From: Cocos nucifera
Lineage: Eukaryota; Streptophyta; Magnoliopsida; Arecales; Arecaceae
Direction of reading: 5' to 3'
Length of the DNA: 64,000 bases
Assembly: GCA_006176705.1 (NCBI GenBank)
Contig: QRFJ01000750.1
Span: 594,746 to 658,745, forward strand
The first letter of the stretch is position 1, and each line of letters starts with the position of its first letter. Shown piece by piece: positions 46,001 through 57,127 of the stretch. A model generated the notes under the pieces. That model searched no databases, had not been told where the DNA came from, and was given only the letters and a program-made list of their open reading frames with translations. A program made the position numbers and the translations under genes.

Positions 46001-46200
46001 TCGCCAGCCTATGCCCTTCATGCCTCAATCCTTGCATACTAGCCCATGCCTCAATCCTGTATGATAGCCTACCTTCTATTGTGAGTATTAGCGATAGTTA
46101 ATACCATTACTAAAAATTAATTTTTTATTTAAATTATGTTAATTAAGTATAATTAGATATTAAAAAATTAATTAATTAAATATTAATTTAATTAAAAGTG
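43093..46200 (+). mobile_element. F1 CACTA-like non-autonomous element
   Basis: It starts CACTATAAGAATTTTG, a CACTA terminus, followed by subterminal repeats (TTAGTGATGG, TTAGCGATGG and complements, 43110-43590), a tandem array of about 150-185 bp units (43600-44780), more subterminal motifs (44880-45060), a C-rich block (45070-46080) and a last motif (46084-46115). The right terminus is not identified; the end at 46200 is approximate. The long ORFs in the C-rich block are Pro/Ser-rich by composition only. F3 begins with the same terminus (CATTATAAG). Confidence 0.65.
43600..44780 (+). repeat. F1 internal tandem array, 7 units
   Basis: The landmark GACTTTGAATCYAAGTCCTA recurs at 43663, 43847, 44032, 44186, 44341, 44520 and 44672, giving periods of 184, 185, 154, 155, 179 and 152 bp. 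Each unit also holds AATTCGAATCCAATTYGAAT and a stretch of TTTTTAATTT. Confidence 0.8.
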
Positions 46201-46490
46201 GTATGGGATTTGGGTCTCAACATGTAGAGTGCTTGAACTGAGAAAAAGTTTAGACAGTATTGCAAACATGGGGCCGAGATATGCTCTATGCGCTTGGGTC
46301 TCGGCATGCATAGTGCTCGAACCAAGAAAAGATTCGGGCAGCATTGCAAACATGAGCCGAGACGTGCCTTGCGTGCTCCAGTCTCGACATGCAGAGCACT
46401 CGAATCAAAAAAAAAGATCTAGCAGCATTGCAGACACAAACCTAGCTTGCCCTGCGCGCTCAGGCCTCGAGTCCAACTGGCGAAATTGTG
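46201..46490. repeat. Three tandem copies of ~86-bp unit
   Basis: Units begin near 46214, 46300 and 46381 with TCTCRRCATG, continue through GTGCTYGAAC and AGCATTGCARACA, and end in a TGCGCGCT-like stretch. GC-rich relative to the flanks. The array ends at the N gap, so copy number in the genome may be higher. A 120-codon ORF across it is a by-product of the repeats. Confidence 0.75.
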
Positions 46491-46500
46491 NNNNNNNNNN
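46491..46500. other. Assembly gap (10 N)
   Basis: Ten N at the end of the tandem array, a typical collapse point. Confidence 0.99.
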
Positions 46501-47161
46501 GAAATGTGCATGTGAGTTACCTGAGAAAACATTTCTCAGTAAAATTGTGTGTGGCATGGGGTGTGATCTGAGATTCAAAAATAAATTTTGAGAGTGGGGA
46601 CTCCAGGGTTTTGGGTGTGGATAAACCTAGAGTTTGGACCTAGGGTTCAGGAGGAGAGATCGAGTGCTGTGAGCATCGAGTCTTCATGAATAATTTAACA
46701 CCACATCATTATCCTCCATAGTATGTTTTTTGATCTCCTAGAGCATTCGAGTGATCGAGAGAAGGTGGTCGATCGAGATTGACCAAGATCAGCTATCATC
46801 CGATGAGGAGCTAGCACTCTGGTAGAGTTGATCAGGGACCAGAAGCTTTATATGGACCAAGCATAGAGGCTAGATGATCAGTGCAGCTGCATCACAATGC
46901 GAGGAGCTTCTTTTAAAATTTTTTAGATTGCAGAGATCATCTATCTGCACTCGGGATATCGTGTTCTGAACATGAGTATATTAGTAAATATGATTTATTG
47001 ATATTTTGCATTCAATTTTTCTATATATATATGACATGTTTCGATCCTAGTATAGGATTTTATGATAAGATCATAGCATACATAGATTAATTAGATTAAT
47101 CTTAGTCTTTCACTATATTTTAATTTAAAAAAATTTTAAAATGCATGCCTAAAACCCTGCA
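46501..47161 (+). repeat. C5 5' LTR, 3' part
   Basis: From about 46615 it matches the C6 LTR (minus strand, about 62770 down to 62230): GAGAGATCGAGTG, GAGGAGCTAGCACTCTGGTA and others. It ends CCCTGCA at 47161, before the PBS. The 5' end of the LTR is lost or lies in the gap region. Confidence 0.7.
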
Positions 47162-47172
47162 TTTTTTTTTAG

Positions 47173-47184
47173 TAGTATTAGAGC
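47173..47184 (+). other. C5 primer binding site, decayed
   Basis: TAGTATTAGAGC differs by two transitions from TGGTATCAGAGC and lies 11 bp after the LTR end. Confidence 0.65.
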
Positions 47185-48958
47185 ACTAGATTATTCTGAC
47201 ATGCTATATATGTTTATTAGAAATTTGAATGCTAGCATATTTGATATATTTTTAATCTGAGTAGCAAGTAATTAGATTGGGTTGTATGCCATGGCCGTCT
47301 GGTCATAGGGGAAAAGTAGGGTTTAAAGATCCTTTCCTCCCATTCGATGAGGTTCTTCTATGGCGGTAGGGGTGCCACTGTGATTATATCCCATAAAAAT
47401 AAAAAGTAAAAAAAATAATTAAAATAATTTTAATCTAAAAATTAAATATGAATATGTTTAGATTAGATCTAAAAATTGATTCATGATTTAATTTTTATTA
47501 TGCTTTATTTTTTATTTGAAAACTAGCAATAGGTTGCTGCTTATGAAATGAGCTGATTCATTTCTAAAATGAGTCAATCTATCTAGTAAATAAAAAATAA
47601 AAAATATAAAAATATTTTATAAATTTAGAAATAGTTTTCAAACACCAAACCCTAACCCATTAACCCAATACTTAATTAAAAATTAAGAGTTGTCTCATTG
47701 GATCTAGAATTATGAATTAAAGATCCAAAGATAAATACATAAATCTATGGGTTAAAGGATTAGATGGATTAGATCCATTAATTGGGTTAGACCTAAGGTT
47801 AAATTAAAGAATAGATTTAACTAAAGTAATTGATCAAATCTAACCAAGTATTAATTTAGATTAGGTCAAGAACACTCTAGATTCAACTTCAATAGTTATA
47901 GTTGGTCAAGTCCATGTTTTTTAACGAGAACCAAATGGACTTGATCCATGGCTAAGCAGTCAAGCCCGAAATTATTAGATGGATCAGATTAAAACTAATT
48001 AACTGATTAGTACCTAAGGTAAGTCTAGCAGTCTAGACTAGTGGTTTTTAATTGGAGGCTACTTGCATTGATTCGATTTTTGATGAGTTAATGGTATATC
48101 CCTTCTACTGATCTCACTTATCTAGCCAATATGGTCAATTAGAATTTGATTAGATCACTTGGTGATTCGAGCTGACCCATGTTAATTAGGAATCAGTTTG
48201 ATTGATTTTAATCAGTAAGACTGAATTAGATACCCATGGACTGAATCCTAATCCTCATTTAAGACTTAGTAAAGTCAGTGGGAGGATTTGACTTGGTGAA
48301 GTCAGTAGGAGCAATTTGGTTCGTATGTTCTCTATCATTAAATCACATGTAACCTAAATCTCTAAATTATTAGATCCTTAAAAATGATAAAATTATGGAG
48401 ATAACTGAATCATAACCTTCCATTAAGGTGGATGGCAATGGATCCAATTTTTTAGATGAACATTGGAGGTGCTTTACACCTGGTGTTCATCTGGATGTTA
48501 GAATTATTATTCATTAAATGATGATTAGGTTGCACTCTCTGAATGAAAATCAAGTTGGTCAGAGCTTTTCTCGAGCCTGGACATCGTTCATTTGATACAC
48601 CAAACTCAATCATGTTAATGGTTGGACCTAATTGGGACTTTCAATAGAGGCGCCTTATGCCTACTGAATAGGAGCCTGGGATAAAACTAAATTACTAGAT
48701 ATTATATGAAGAAACAATTGATTGTGAACCTACTTATAGTTGCACATGGGTTGGCTAGAGCTTTCCTCAGGCCTGTTTGTATATATAGTCTATATAGATT
48801 CTAGTATCCACTAAGGAGTTAGTATAATTTCTCGTATTAGAGGTAGAGACTACTAATTCATAAAAATAGTGAAAGAACCTTCAGACTAAAGTCCAAGTCT
48901 TTAGGATTAAATAATTCAAGTACTAATATGATCTTATATTTTTTTTTAGTTAAACAGA
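47185..48958. other. C5 leader without recognisable coding
   Basis: About 1.8 kb between the PBS and the first protein-like sequence. No gag motif is visible. A 47-bp motif pair around GGTGCTTTACACCTGGTGTTC (about 48467) and GGCGCCTTATGCCTACTG (about 48650), each near GGTYAGAGCTTTYCTCRRGCCTG, suggests internal duplication. Confidence 0.45.
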
Positions 48959-49745
48959 ATGGCAAGTGATTGGTTGCTCCGTTCACTATTGGATACTAAT
49001 AAATTTTTAGGATCTAATTTCAAAAAGTCTAGTATTGACCCTAATCAGGCAGACCTGAATAGAAATTATCCTCCAGACCTGAATAGTCTGAACAAGAGAA
49101 AGCAGCAAGAAGTTGATGGTCAAGATTGTTATATGATAATACCTTATAATTTCTTTGTTTGTGATACTTCTACTTGGATATTGGATACCAAAAGTCTAGT
49201 TCATATTTGCAATTCATTGCATGGACTTTAAATTGGTAGAAAGTTTGAGAACAGCGATAGATTCCTAAATGTTGGGGATAGAAGAAATATTTCAGTCCTA
49301 GTATTGAAAACTATTGAGCTTATTTTTAAAATAAATAATATTATTTTAAGTGACTGTCACTATTGTCCATTCTTTATGATGAACATAATATCTATAGAAC
49401 TTTTATCCGAAGATGGTTATTGTTTATCAATAAACAAAAATTATTGTGATATCATTATAAATGATATTACAATAATGTGAGGACAATTGAGAAATAATAT
49501 TTATATTTTATCACAGTCTATTAGTATAATATATACGTCAAATAAATATCCAAAACTAGATAATGTCATCGATCGATGCCTATCTTTGGCACTGTCGACT
49601 CAGTCATATAAAAAAAATAGGAACAATAGGTTAGTCAAGGAGCGTATCCTCGACATTAATGATTGTAAATCATCGAAAACATATGTCCTATTTACTTGAT
49701 AAAATGATCAAATCATCTTTTACTGAAAAGGGTGAAGTCGCAACA
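48959..49745 (+). pseudogene. C5 gag start, protease and integrase start
   Basis: The ORF at 48959 (90 codons) starts MASDWLLRSLLDTNKFLGSNF, a typical Copia gag start, but almost all of gag is missing: after about 60 residues it reaches the protease segment WILDTKSLVHICNSL (about 49167), where the usual DTG is DTK. Protease-like sequence continues to about 49480. MIKSSFTEKGE (about 49705) corresponds to the segment after the integrase CxxC motif. Homology stops near 49745; RT and the 3' LTR are absent. Confidence 0.72.
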
Positions 49746-50215
49746 ACGGACACCATCCTCCGTAGTAAATTTCACGTGGTCCTGAATGGTCCACTAATAG
49801 ATGGTTACGACTATTGCTGTCATTCTATTATGAGCTTCATCTATTTAAAGAACTTTTTAGATATGTTTTCTTCTCTAAGCTCTCATTTTCTTTCAAAAAT
49901 TCTTGAGTACTTCATTTCTGTTGATCAGAGAACTAACTTAACTATCGGAGGATCCTGTCGGAGCCACCCCCTCCTCCAATTTGGACTGTTTTGTAGGTCC
50001 CGATGGTAACCTCATTTTTTTCAACTCTAGCTCTTTCTGACGTCTATTGTTTTTCGCACTAATAATAATAAATAAGAAATTAACAATTATTGTTTACTCA
50101 TATAAATCATATACTAAAAGATATCATAATTTATAAAAATATATATAGCAAATATATCCTTTTGTAGAATAAGTCACGTCATATAATTATTCCAAACCAA
50201 CATACATCAAATATG
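49746..50215. other. Unassigned AT-rich DNA
   Basis: No reliable gene. ATATATA-rich after 50100. The frame open to 50009 extends past the Copia homology and has no recognisable domain. Confidence 0.35.
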
Positions 50216-50710
50216 ATTATATCAAAATGCTTGGCTCTGGTCTATCACAGTCACGTTTCAAGCCCATAGGAAGACAATAAAAGTGACTGCTCCTGTAGAC
50301 TATCATAACCACATATGATAAGATAATAAAGTGGCTAGTCATATAGACTATCCCAACTATTCGTGATAGGATAACAAAGTGGCTAGTCTTGTGGACTACC
50401 ACAGTCATATTTCAAGTCCATAGGAGGGCACCAAGAAAGTAGCTAATTCAAGGGACCAAAAGTATTCAATTTTGAACTATCATTATTATGTTTTAAGCCC
50501 ATGGTGGGGTACTCATAAAGCGGCTAGTCAAAGAACAATAAGTGCCCAACCCTAAATTACTACAGTTATATTTCAAGTCCATGGGAAGATAACAATAAAG
50601 TGGCTAGCCCAGAGAACCACAAATGCTCAACTCTAAACAATCACGGCTACATTTCAAGCCTATGGATAGGCATCAATAAAGTGGCTAGCTCAGAGCACCA
50701 CAACCCCATA
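50216..50710. repeat. Degenerate tandem array (AAAGTGGCTAG family)
   Basis: About eight imperfect units of 55-85 bp. Shared words are AAAGTGGCTAGTC (50318, 50370 and later copies), TTTCAAGYCCATRGG and CTATCACAGTC. A minus-strand ORF of 63 codons here is made from the repeats. Confidence 0.7.
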
Positions 50711-52740
50711 TACAATCACATAACTCAATTATAAATTTATCGGATATTATAATTCAAAATTATATTATTGTAAAACTCATTGCACATAATTTTCACAATC
50801 CATCCAATTTAGGATCAATAATGTGTAATACATAATTTCATACAAAATCATACATATCCTTAACAAATAAGTATATAGCATATAATTATCAAAAACCACA
50901 TAAATCTAAATTATTGATGCACAAAATATTTTTTATATAATTATATGGATAATTTTCAGGAATTCTTATTGCTATAATTAACAACAACTCTAGAATAGAT
51001 TTTACCAATCCACGACTAGTATGTCCACTCAATGATATAATTTCAATATATCATCAATCAACCATTAGCATAAGAAAATAAATTATCATTAAATTTTTAT
51101 TTTTAAAGCTTTAATATCCAAATTTCTTTTAACCTTGAATTTCTTAACTATATCTAATATATAACTAATTAATAATAAAGATTCAAGGATTTATCTTGAT
51201 TTAGAAATTGAAATACAAATCCTCTGATCCAACATCTTCTCATCAAATCAATTATATCTCCACACAAAAACTAATGCTTATCATAACATAAGATTGACAC
51301 AAGAAGGATGAAACTAGTTAGGTGGCATTTAGCAATCTTAATCAATGAGAACATGGTGTAATCAAATTCTACATGTCAATAAATAGATGACCCAATTAAG
51401 ACAAGGGTAACAAGTTGAGGATTATTGATAGTAAGTCCAAGAATAACCAACAAAAGCCAGATAAAGACCAACTAGTCAAATAATCACCTACTATACCAAT
51501 CCAAGATGCCACACTAGGGTTCAACCAAGTGCTCTAATTTTATCTAGATATCTAAACCCTCCACTAGTTCATAGGATTTCTAGAGAAAAAAATCTATGAA
51601 GAGAAAGAAACAATCAAGAGAGAGAACCTTATAGAGAGAGAAAGTAGAGAGAGAAAGTAGAGAGAGAAGAGAAGGAAGAGAGCTTTCTCTTTTCTTTCAT
51701 TTTCTTTTCTTTTTTCCTTTCTGATCTCTCTTTTTCTTATTTTCTTCTTCCTTTTTTTTCTCATGGAAATAGGGGAAGAGGGTCTTAGGCCCCAGCTAAC
51801 TCTCATGGCCAAAGCCCTCGATGGTCGTGATCCTAATTGCTTCGACGATAGTGGCTCGACCCTTGGCAAGCAAAATGAGGCCCAAATCAACAACAACAGC
51901 TAGTTCGGTGAGAGGAAGGAAAGGAAGAAATAGGAAGGCTTAGTTTCAAAGAAATTTGGCAATTTGCTAGCTAAAATCTAGTCTTTAACGATGGCTAAGG
52001 GATTGAAAGAAGATGAAGAGAGAAGTGAGAATCACTATTGCTACTCCAATGACAAAAATGATGATGAATATCGATAGTGGTATCCTCTGAATCCATCTAC
52101 CTAAAAATCAAAGAAAATCTGATGGTTTTGCCAGTGGAAGGTCGGAGATGGGAAGCAAGGTATAAGGGAAGATTTGAGTGCCTTTTATATGCCAAGTCCA
52201 AGAATTTTTGTCGAAGTCTAACAAGCCCTAGACTTCTTGTCCCAGTCGAATATGGAGAAGGAAGCAGACTCCATCGAGAGTCCACCTCCCTGCCAGACAT
52301 GCCAGTCACATGAGGTTTCAATTCTTTTTCTTTTAGTTTTTTTTGGTTTCTTTAAAATTTATGCAAAAGAAAGAAATTAAAAGGGATGGGTCCTTACATA
52401 TATAAGGCCTATAAAATGACTCCATCACTTGAACTCCATAGTTAAACCCATCCAACACTATGCATCAGGTGACTTTGAAAGAAAAGAGATTTAGAAGCGT
52501 AAGCTTTATAGTCTAATAAGAATCCTATTACGCTTACACCAATATAATAATACAATTCATACAATGAGTGAGCAATATAAAGAAAAATTATAAGTCATAA
52601 AATCTCATGCTAGGCATCCAATATAACTTAGTAGTCATATAAACATATATCACAAATCAAATATTTTCGTAAATCTATCATAAGTATCACCAATGGATTC
52701 ATATGACTTATTATTATATTTCATTAAGATGTTCCAAATT
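50711..52740. other. Repeat-like DNA without a gene
   Basis: AT-rich to 51560, then a GA/CT-rich block (51590-51770) and a mixed region to 52320. The layout (flanking tandem arrays, CT-rich tract, TATATAAGG at 52400-52408) resembles an LTR or retrotransposon 3' region, probably on the minus strand, but no domain supports this. Confidence 0.35.
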
Positions 52741-52754
52741 AATAGTTATCTTTC

Positions 52755-52990
52755 AATTTTGTACTAATCATGGTCATGCTTCGATCCATAATTAGCAAAC
52801 CATAAATCATGCTTCAGTCTATGGTGGCAAATCAAATATCTAAGTTTCGATCGATGATGGCAAATCAAAATATCTATATTTTGATCTGCGGTGGCAAACC
52901 AGGATATCCATACTTTCATCTATGATGGCAAATCAAGATGTCATGATTTAGCCTATGATTGATAATTCAAGCATCATAATTCAGTCCATG
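52755..52990. repeat. ~40-bp tandem array (ATGGTGGCAAATCA family)
   Basis: Six or seven imperfect units, with GGTGGCAAATCAAAT, GATGGCAAATCAAAAT, GGTGGCAAACCAGGAT and GATGGCAAATCAAGAT at about 52822, 52858, 52893 and 52927. The pattern TCRATCYATGRTGGCAAATC recurs about every 35-40 bp. F3 begins directly after it. Confidence 0.72.
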
Positions 52991-52992
52991 AG

Positions 52993-54545
52993 TGGCAATC
53001 ATTATAAGAAAATTGAATATTAATAATGGTATTAGCAATTGACAAAAATTTTTCATCACTAATAAAGATTTTTTGCCACCAAAACACCAACAAAAAAAAT
53101 GCCGTCACTAATATTATTAGCGACGGTAATTTTGTTGTTAGCGATGGCAAGTGTCGTCTCTAAAAGTCTAAAAATTTTTAAAATTTTTAAACATCAAAAT
53201 AATATAAGCAATGGTAAATTTAGATTATTAGAGATAAAAAATTATGCCATCATTAATAATAAACTATTAGCAACAGTTACATAATAATTAGCGATGACGT
53301 AAGCCACTACTAAAATTATTTAAAATTTTTAAATATTTTTATAATATTTAATTATAAAATATATATTAGCGATAATGAATTTTGGCTATTAGCGACGAAA
53401 AATGCATCATCGCTAATAATTTTTAAAAAATAATAGATTAAAAAAAGATTATTTTAAAATATTATTAATGATGAAATTAGTGACTGATGATTTGCCATCG
53501 CTAATAATCCAGAACATACCCCAACTCTGAATTGAATCCAATTTGAACCCCATTCGAATCCAATTCAAAATTTTACCAAATCTCATTTAATTAGGCTTTG
53601 AATCTAAGTCCTACTTAGATTATAAAATCTAAATAATCTCAAGTTAAGTAAAATTAATTAAATTAGATTTGATTTAAATCAATTAGAAAAAAATAGTTTT
53701 CAATTTGGATTCAATTTGAATCCAATTCAAAATTCTGTCAATACTAATTTAATTAGACTTTTAATTTAAGTTCTACTTGGATAGTAAAATTTAATTATCT
53801 TTAAATTAAGTCAAGTCTAGTTAAATTTAAGCTAATTTTAATAATTTAAAAAAATAATTTTTAATTTGAATTCGATTTGAATCTAATTCAAATCTGATTT
53901 GAATCTAATTCAAAATTCTGTCAATCCTAATTTAATTAGACTTTTAATTCAAGTCATACTTGGACAGTAAAATCTAAATATCTTCAAATTAAGTCAAGTC
54001 TAATTAAATTTAAGTTAATTTAAATCAATTAGAACTTCATCCATGATTACATTCAAATTCAATTCGAGTCCGATTCAAATTCATTTCAAAATTCTATCAA
54101 ACATAATTTAATTAGGCTTCAAATCTAAATCCTATATAGATTATAAAATTTAATTAATCTCAAATTAAGTTAAGATTAATCAAACTAAAGCTAATTTAAA
54201 TTAATTAAAAAAATAATTTTTAATTTAGATTCAATTTGAATCTAATTCGAACCCAATTCGAATCTAATTAGAAAACCTATCAATACTAATTCAATTAGAC
54301 TTTAAAATCTTAGTCCTATTTGGATAGTAAAACTCAATTACCTTCATATCAAGTTAAGTCTAATTAAATTTAATTTAATTAAAATTAATTTAAAAAAAAT
54401 AATTTTTAATTTAGATTCGATTAGAATGCAATTGGAATCCGATTAGAATTTAATTTGAAATCCTATCTAACCTAATTTAATTAGACTTTGAATTCAAGTT
54501 CTAATTAGATTTTAAACCAAATTATCCTAACATTAGGTAAAGCCT
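52993..54545 (+). mobile_element. F3 CACTA-like element, truncated
   Basis: It starts CATTATAAGAAAATTG, matching the F1 terminus with one change in CACTA. Subterminal motifs (TTAGCGACGG, TTAGCGATGG) run to about 53510, and six tandem units have landmarks at 53594, 53756, 53939, 54115, 54298 and 54484. Homology to F1 stops near 54540, where C6 sequence begins. No ORF. Confidence 0.68.
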
Positions 54546-55349
54546 AAACCATTATTTGGATGAGTGTTTTAGAACATAAATTGATCATTGAAACTTGTAG
54601 ACTTTGCACTCTTGACCTTTTATAATAAAACCTATATGTTGCTAGCTCCATGTAGATTTCCTCATCCAATTATCTATTGAGAAAAGCTATATTAATGTCC
54701 ATCTAATGAATTGTAAATCAAGATATATGATGATGTTAAGGATAAGACAAATAGAGGAAAATCTAACTATAGGAGTAAATATTCTCTTTTAATCTATACC
54801 CTCTTGTTGGGTATAATCTTTTGCCACTAGACGAATCTTATATCTTTTGATAGAGCCATCTACCTTTTGCTTAATATTGAGAATCCATTTATTTCCAATT
54901 GTCCAGTGGTCCAATAGAAGATTAACCAAGTTTCAGATATGGTTTGCTTTCATAGACTTCATCTTTTTCTCCATCACCTTCTTCAACTCTTCCTTTATAG
55001 GGCGTAAGAGAGCTTCTCTAATTGTTTTAAGCTCAGCATCATCGTAAGAATCTATCATAAAAGCTTCTCCATCAATGTCAAAAATGATGATGAGGGATGC
55101 TTTTATGAGTACTTTTATGCAAATGTAATACATCGTTCCCACTAGATCCATGAGGTTAAGGCAATTCCTCAATCATGTTAATTAGTTGTACAAGTGAGCT
55201 ACTAATATCAGGATCTTCTATCTTGAAAAATTAAAAATTCTTATCTTTCTCATCCTTTTAAGAGGAAAATTATTCTCTAAGAATGTGACATCTCATGATT
55301 CAATTTTATCTAACTTCTATTTGCTAGCTTACTAATAAATATATACCAT
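54546..55349 (-). pseudogene. pol: C6 integrase C-terminus and RT start
   Basis: On the minus strand, KKYILIRYFEHFK ends at 60028 and continues here after D7. Then come the integrase C-terminal region and linker (55172-54933, MRNCLNLMDLVGT). The start of Copia RT follows, with GNKWILNIKQKVDGSIKRYK, RLVAKDYTQQEGID (about 54835) and the MDIN-type segment near 54690. SIYVLK at about 54570 replaces the usual SIYGLKQ. The sequence ends at about 54546, so the RT active site and everything downstream are missing. Confidence 0.78.
55347..55349. repeat. D7 target duplication, left (CAT)
   Basis: CAT before the CACTA terminus; the right side has TAT (60028-60030), two of three bases matching. CACTA elements make 3-bp duplications. 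Confidence 0.55.
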
Positions 55350-55374
55350 CACTACTACAAAAAAGGGCTATGGC

Positions 55375-55745
55375 AGCAATTCGTAACCACTGCCGTAGCC
55401 TAAAAAATTACTGTCATAGGCTATGATAGCTCTATGACAGCGGTCGTTGCAGCGGTTGTTTAAACCGCTGCCATAAATGGTCTATTACAGTAATTTATAA
55501 ACTGCTGCAATATATCGACCTATAGCAGCGGTTATGTAATCGTTGTCATAGGTTATCTATAGCAGCGGTTATGTAACCACTGCTATAGGTTATCTATAGC
55601 AGCGGTTACATAACCACTGCCATAGATAATCTATAGCAGTAGTTTTTAAACCGCTGCCATAGGTCTAATGCAGCGGTTGGCACCGTTAGCACCATGGATC
55701 TATGGCAACGATTGGCACAGATATAATAGTGATTATAAAACCATT
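55375..55745. repeat. D7 left subterminal repeats
   Basis: About ten copies of CTATAGCAGCGGTTAY alternating with AACCGCTGCCATAGG, arranged as imperfect palindromes. The expected binding sites for the CACTA accessory protein. Confidence 0.85.
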
Positions 55746-55924
55746 ATTGTAGATCTTTTTATAATTAAAAAAATTAAAATTTTTATTTTTTATATATTTT
55801 ATCTGATAAATATAGATATATAACACAAGAAAATATAATAAACATAAAAATTATTCTAAAATACTAAAATTTTATTATCAAATAAAATTTATTATAATAT
55901 TTTTTAAAAAAAATAAAATACATT

Positions 55925-56200
55925 AAAAGTCTCCTAAATCTACATCACCGGAGCTAGAGTCGGAGTCAAAATTGGAGCTGGAGCTGATGCTGGATTCAAA
56001 GCCAGAGTCGAAGTTGGAGCTAGAGTTGGAATATGGGCCAACATATTCTTGAAGCTCGTGACTCCAAAATGCACACTGAGATGGACGGAACATGCTCCGA
56101 TTGCTCCTCGGATGCTGAACTGTGTATAACCCACCGAGGGACAGGGGTAAAAGCTAGATGACATTTTGGTGCCATCGTGATCTGCAACATTAATGAACAT
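55925..56200 (-). pseudogene. D7 low-complexity coding remnant
   Basis: An 86-codon minus-strand frame whose second half is a Pro/Ala/Thr repeat (LAPTSTLALNPASAP) from an 18-bp DNA periodicity. It lies downstream of the transposase fragment in the same orientation and may be an exon remnant. No domain is recognised. Confidence 0.35.
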
Positions 56201-56605
56201 TAATCAATATAACATGTTGAACAATAATATTAGTATAGCATCAATAAATAGTCTCTAATATTTATACCAGATGGAGGTTCTCTTAGTGGCTGGCACAGTA
56301 CGGCATGGCACGGCCTACCAGTATGGCACGGTCTACCGGCATGGCATACATTTTTCTTAAGCTTCCAAAGATTAGAAGAAAGAGAGCACTTTGACCAAAA
56401 CAAGAAAGAAATAAAGAAAAATTTAAATAAAAATTAATAATTAGACTCTAATAATTTATACTGAAATGTTAAAGTCATCGCCTAGTGGCATCTACAATAA
56501 GGACATCACCATCGCTCCTGATAAATGTGTCTGGGACCTTGACAGTACCAGATAAGTTTTATCCTAGAGGAGCGCTTTGCATGCATGGTCCAACTGTTGA
56601 TGACA

Positions 56606-57127
56606 TTACTCTAATATGTAGTTCACTCCATTATTACTGAACTCGTTGGAGCATTTCGCATGATACAACCAGATTAAGAACTCAAGCTTTGCCATCTTTT
56701 CATATTCGAGATACAACAGAACATTAGCATCCTCCATCAACTTGCGGACCTTCTCCACATCCTCACTGTTTGTCATTTGACCAATCATAGGATCAAACAT
56801 GGATGTGGATGCACCATCATTATGGCCAATAAATGAAAAAATATCACGAACCATTTGTTCCACTCTTCCTTCAGGTTGATCGCCTCCTTGCGGTCTACCC
56901 TCATAATGTTGGTCCCAAAAAATTTCATAATCAGCTTTAAAGCCATAAATAGTGAGGTGATCATTGACATCTTGATGAGATAGCCACGGTCCATCCATAC
57001 ACTTTTTATAAGGATATTGGATCAGTCCATGGTCCCCAAATTTTTTTATAGTATAATCAAAAAAATTTTGAAGTCCAGCCTCATATTCTGACGAGAGTCT
57101 ATTAAACTTCATCCACCCCTTATCCAT
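56606..57127 (-). pseudogene. D7 transposase-associated domain fragment
   Basis: A 173-codon minus-strand ORF starting MDKGWMKFNRLSSEYEAGLQ, the pattern of the transposase-associated domain (Transpos_assoc, PF13963) at the N-terminus of plant CACTA TNP2-type transposases: M-D-K-x-W-M, R-L-S-x-E-Y, then IQYPYKKC for the usual C-P-C-x-x-C (first Cys is Tyr). HQDVNDHLTIYGF (about 56980-56940) matches the usual domain end (V..HL...GF). The remainder is the acidic linker before the missing core. An ORF of this length without stops is notable in such an old element. Confidence 0.8.

Noticed and set aside
45052..46101. ORFs of 110-140 codons in the C-rich block of F1
   Set aside because: They are Pro/Ser-rich products of CT-rich DNA, overlap in several frames and on both strands, and show no domain.
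49659..50009. 116-codon ORF as a host gene
   Set aside because: Its start matches Copia sequence after the integrase zinc finger and the remainder has no recognisable content.
51594..52321. ORFs of 74-100 codons around the GA/CT-rich tract
   Set aside because: Low-complexity Lys/Arg/Glu or Ser/Leu composition, no domain, and open on both strands.
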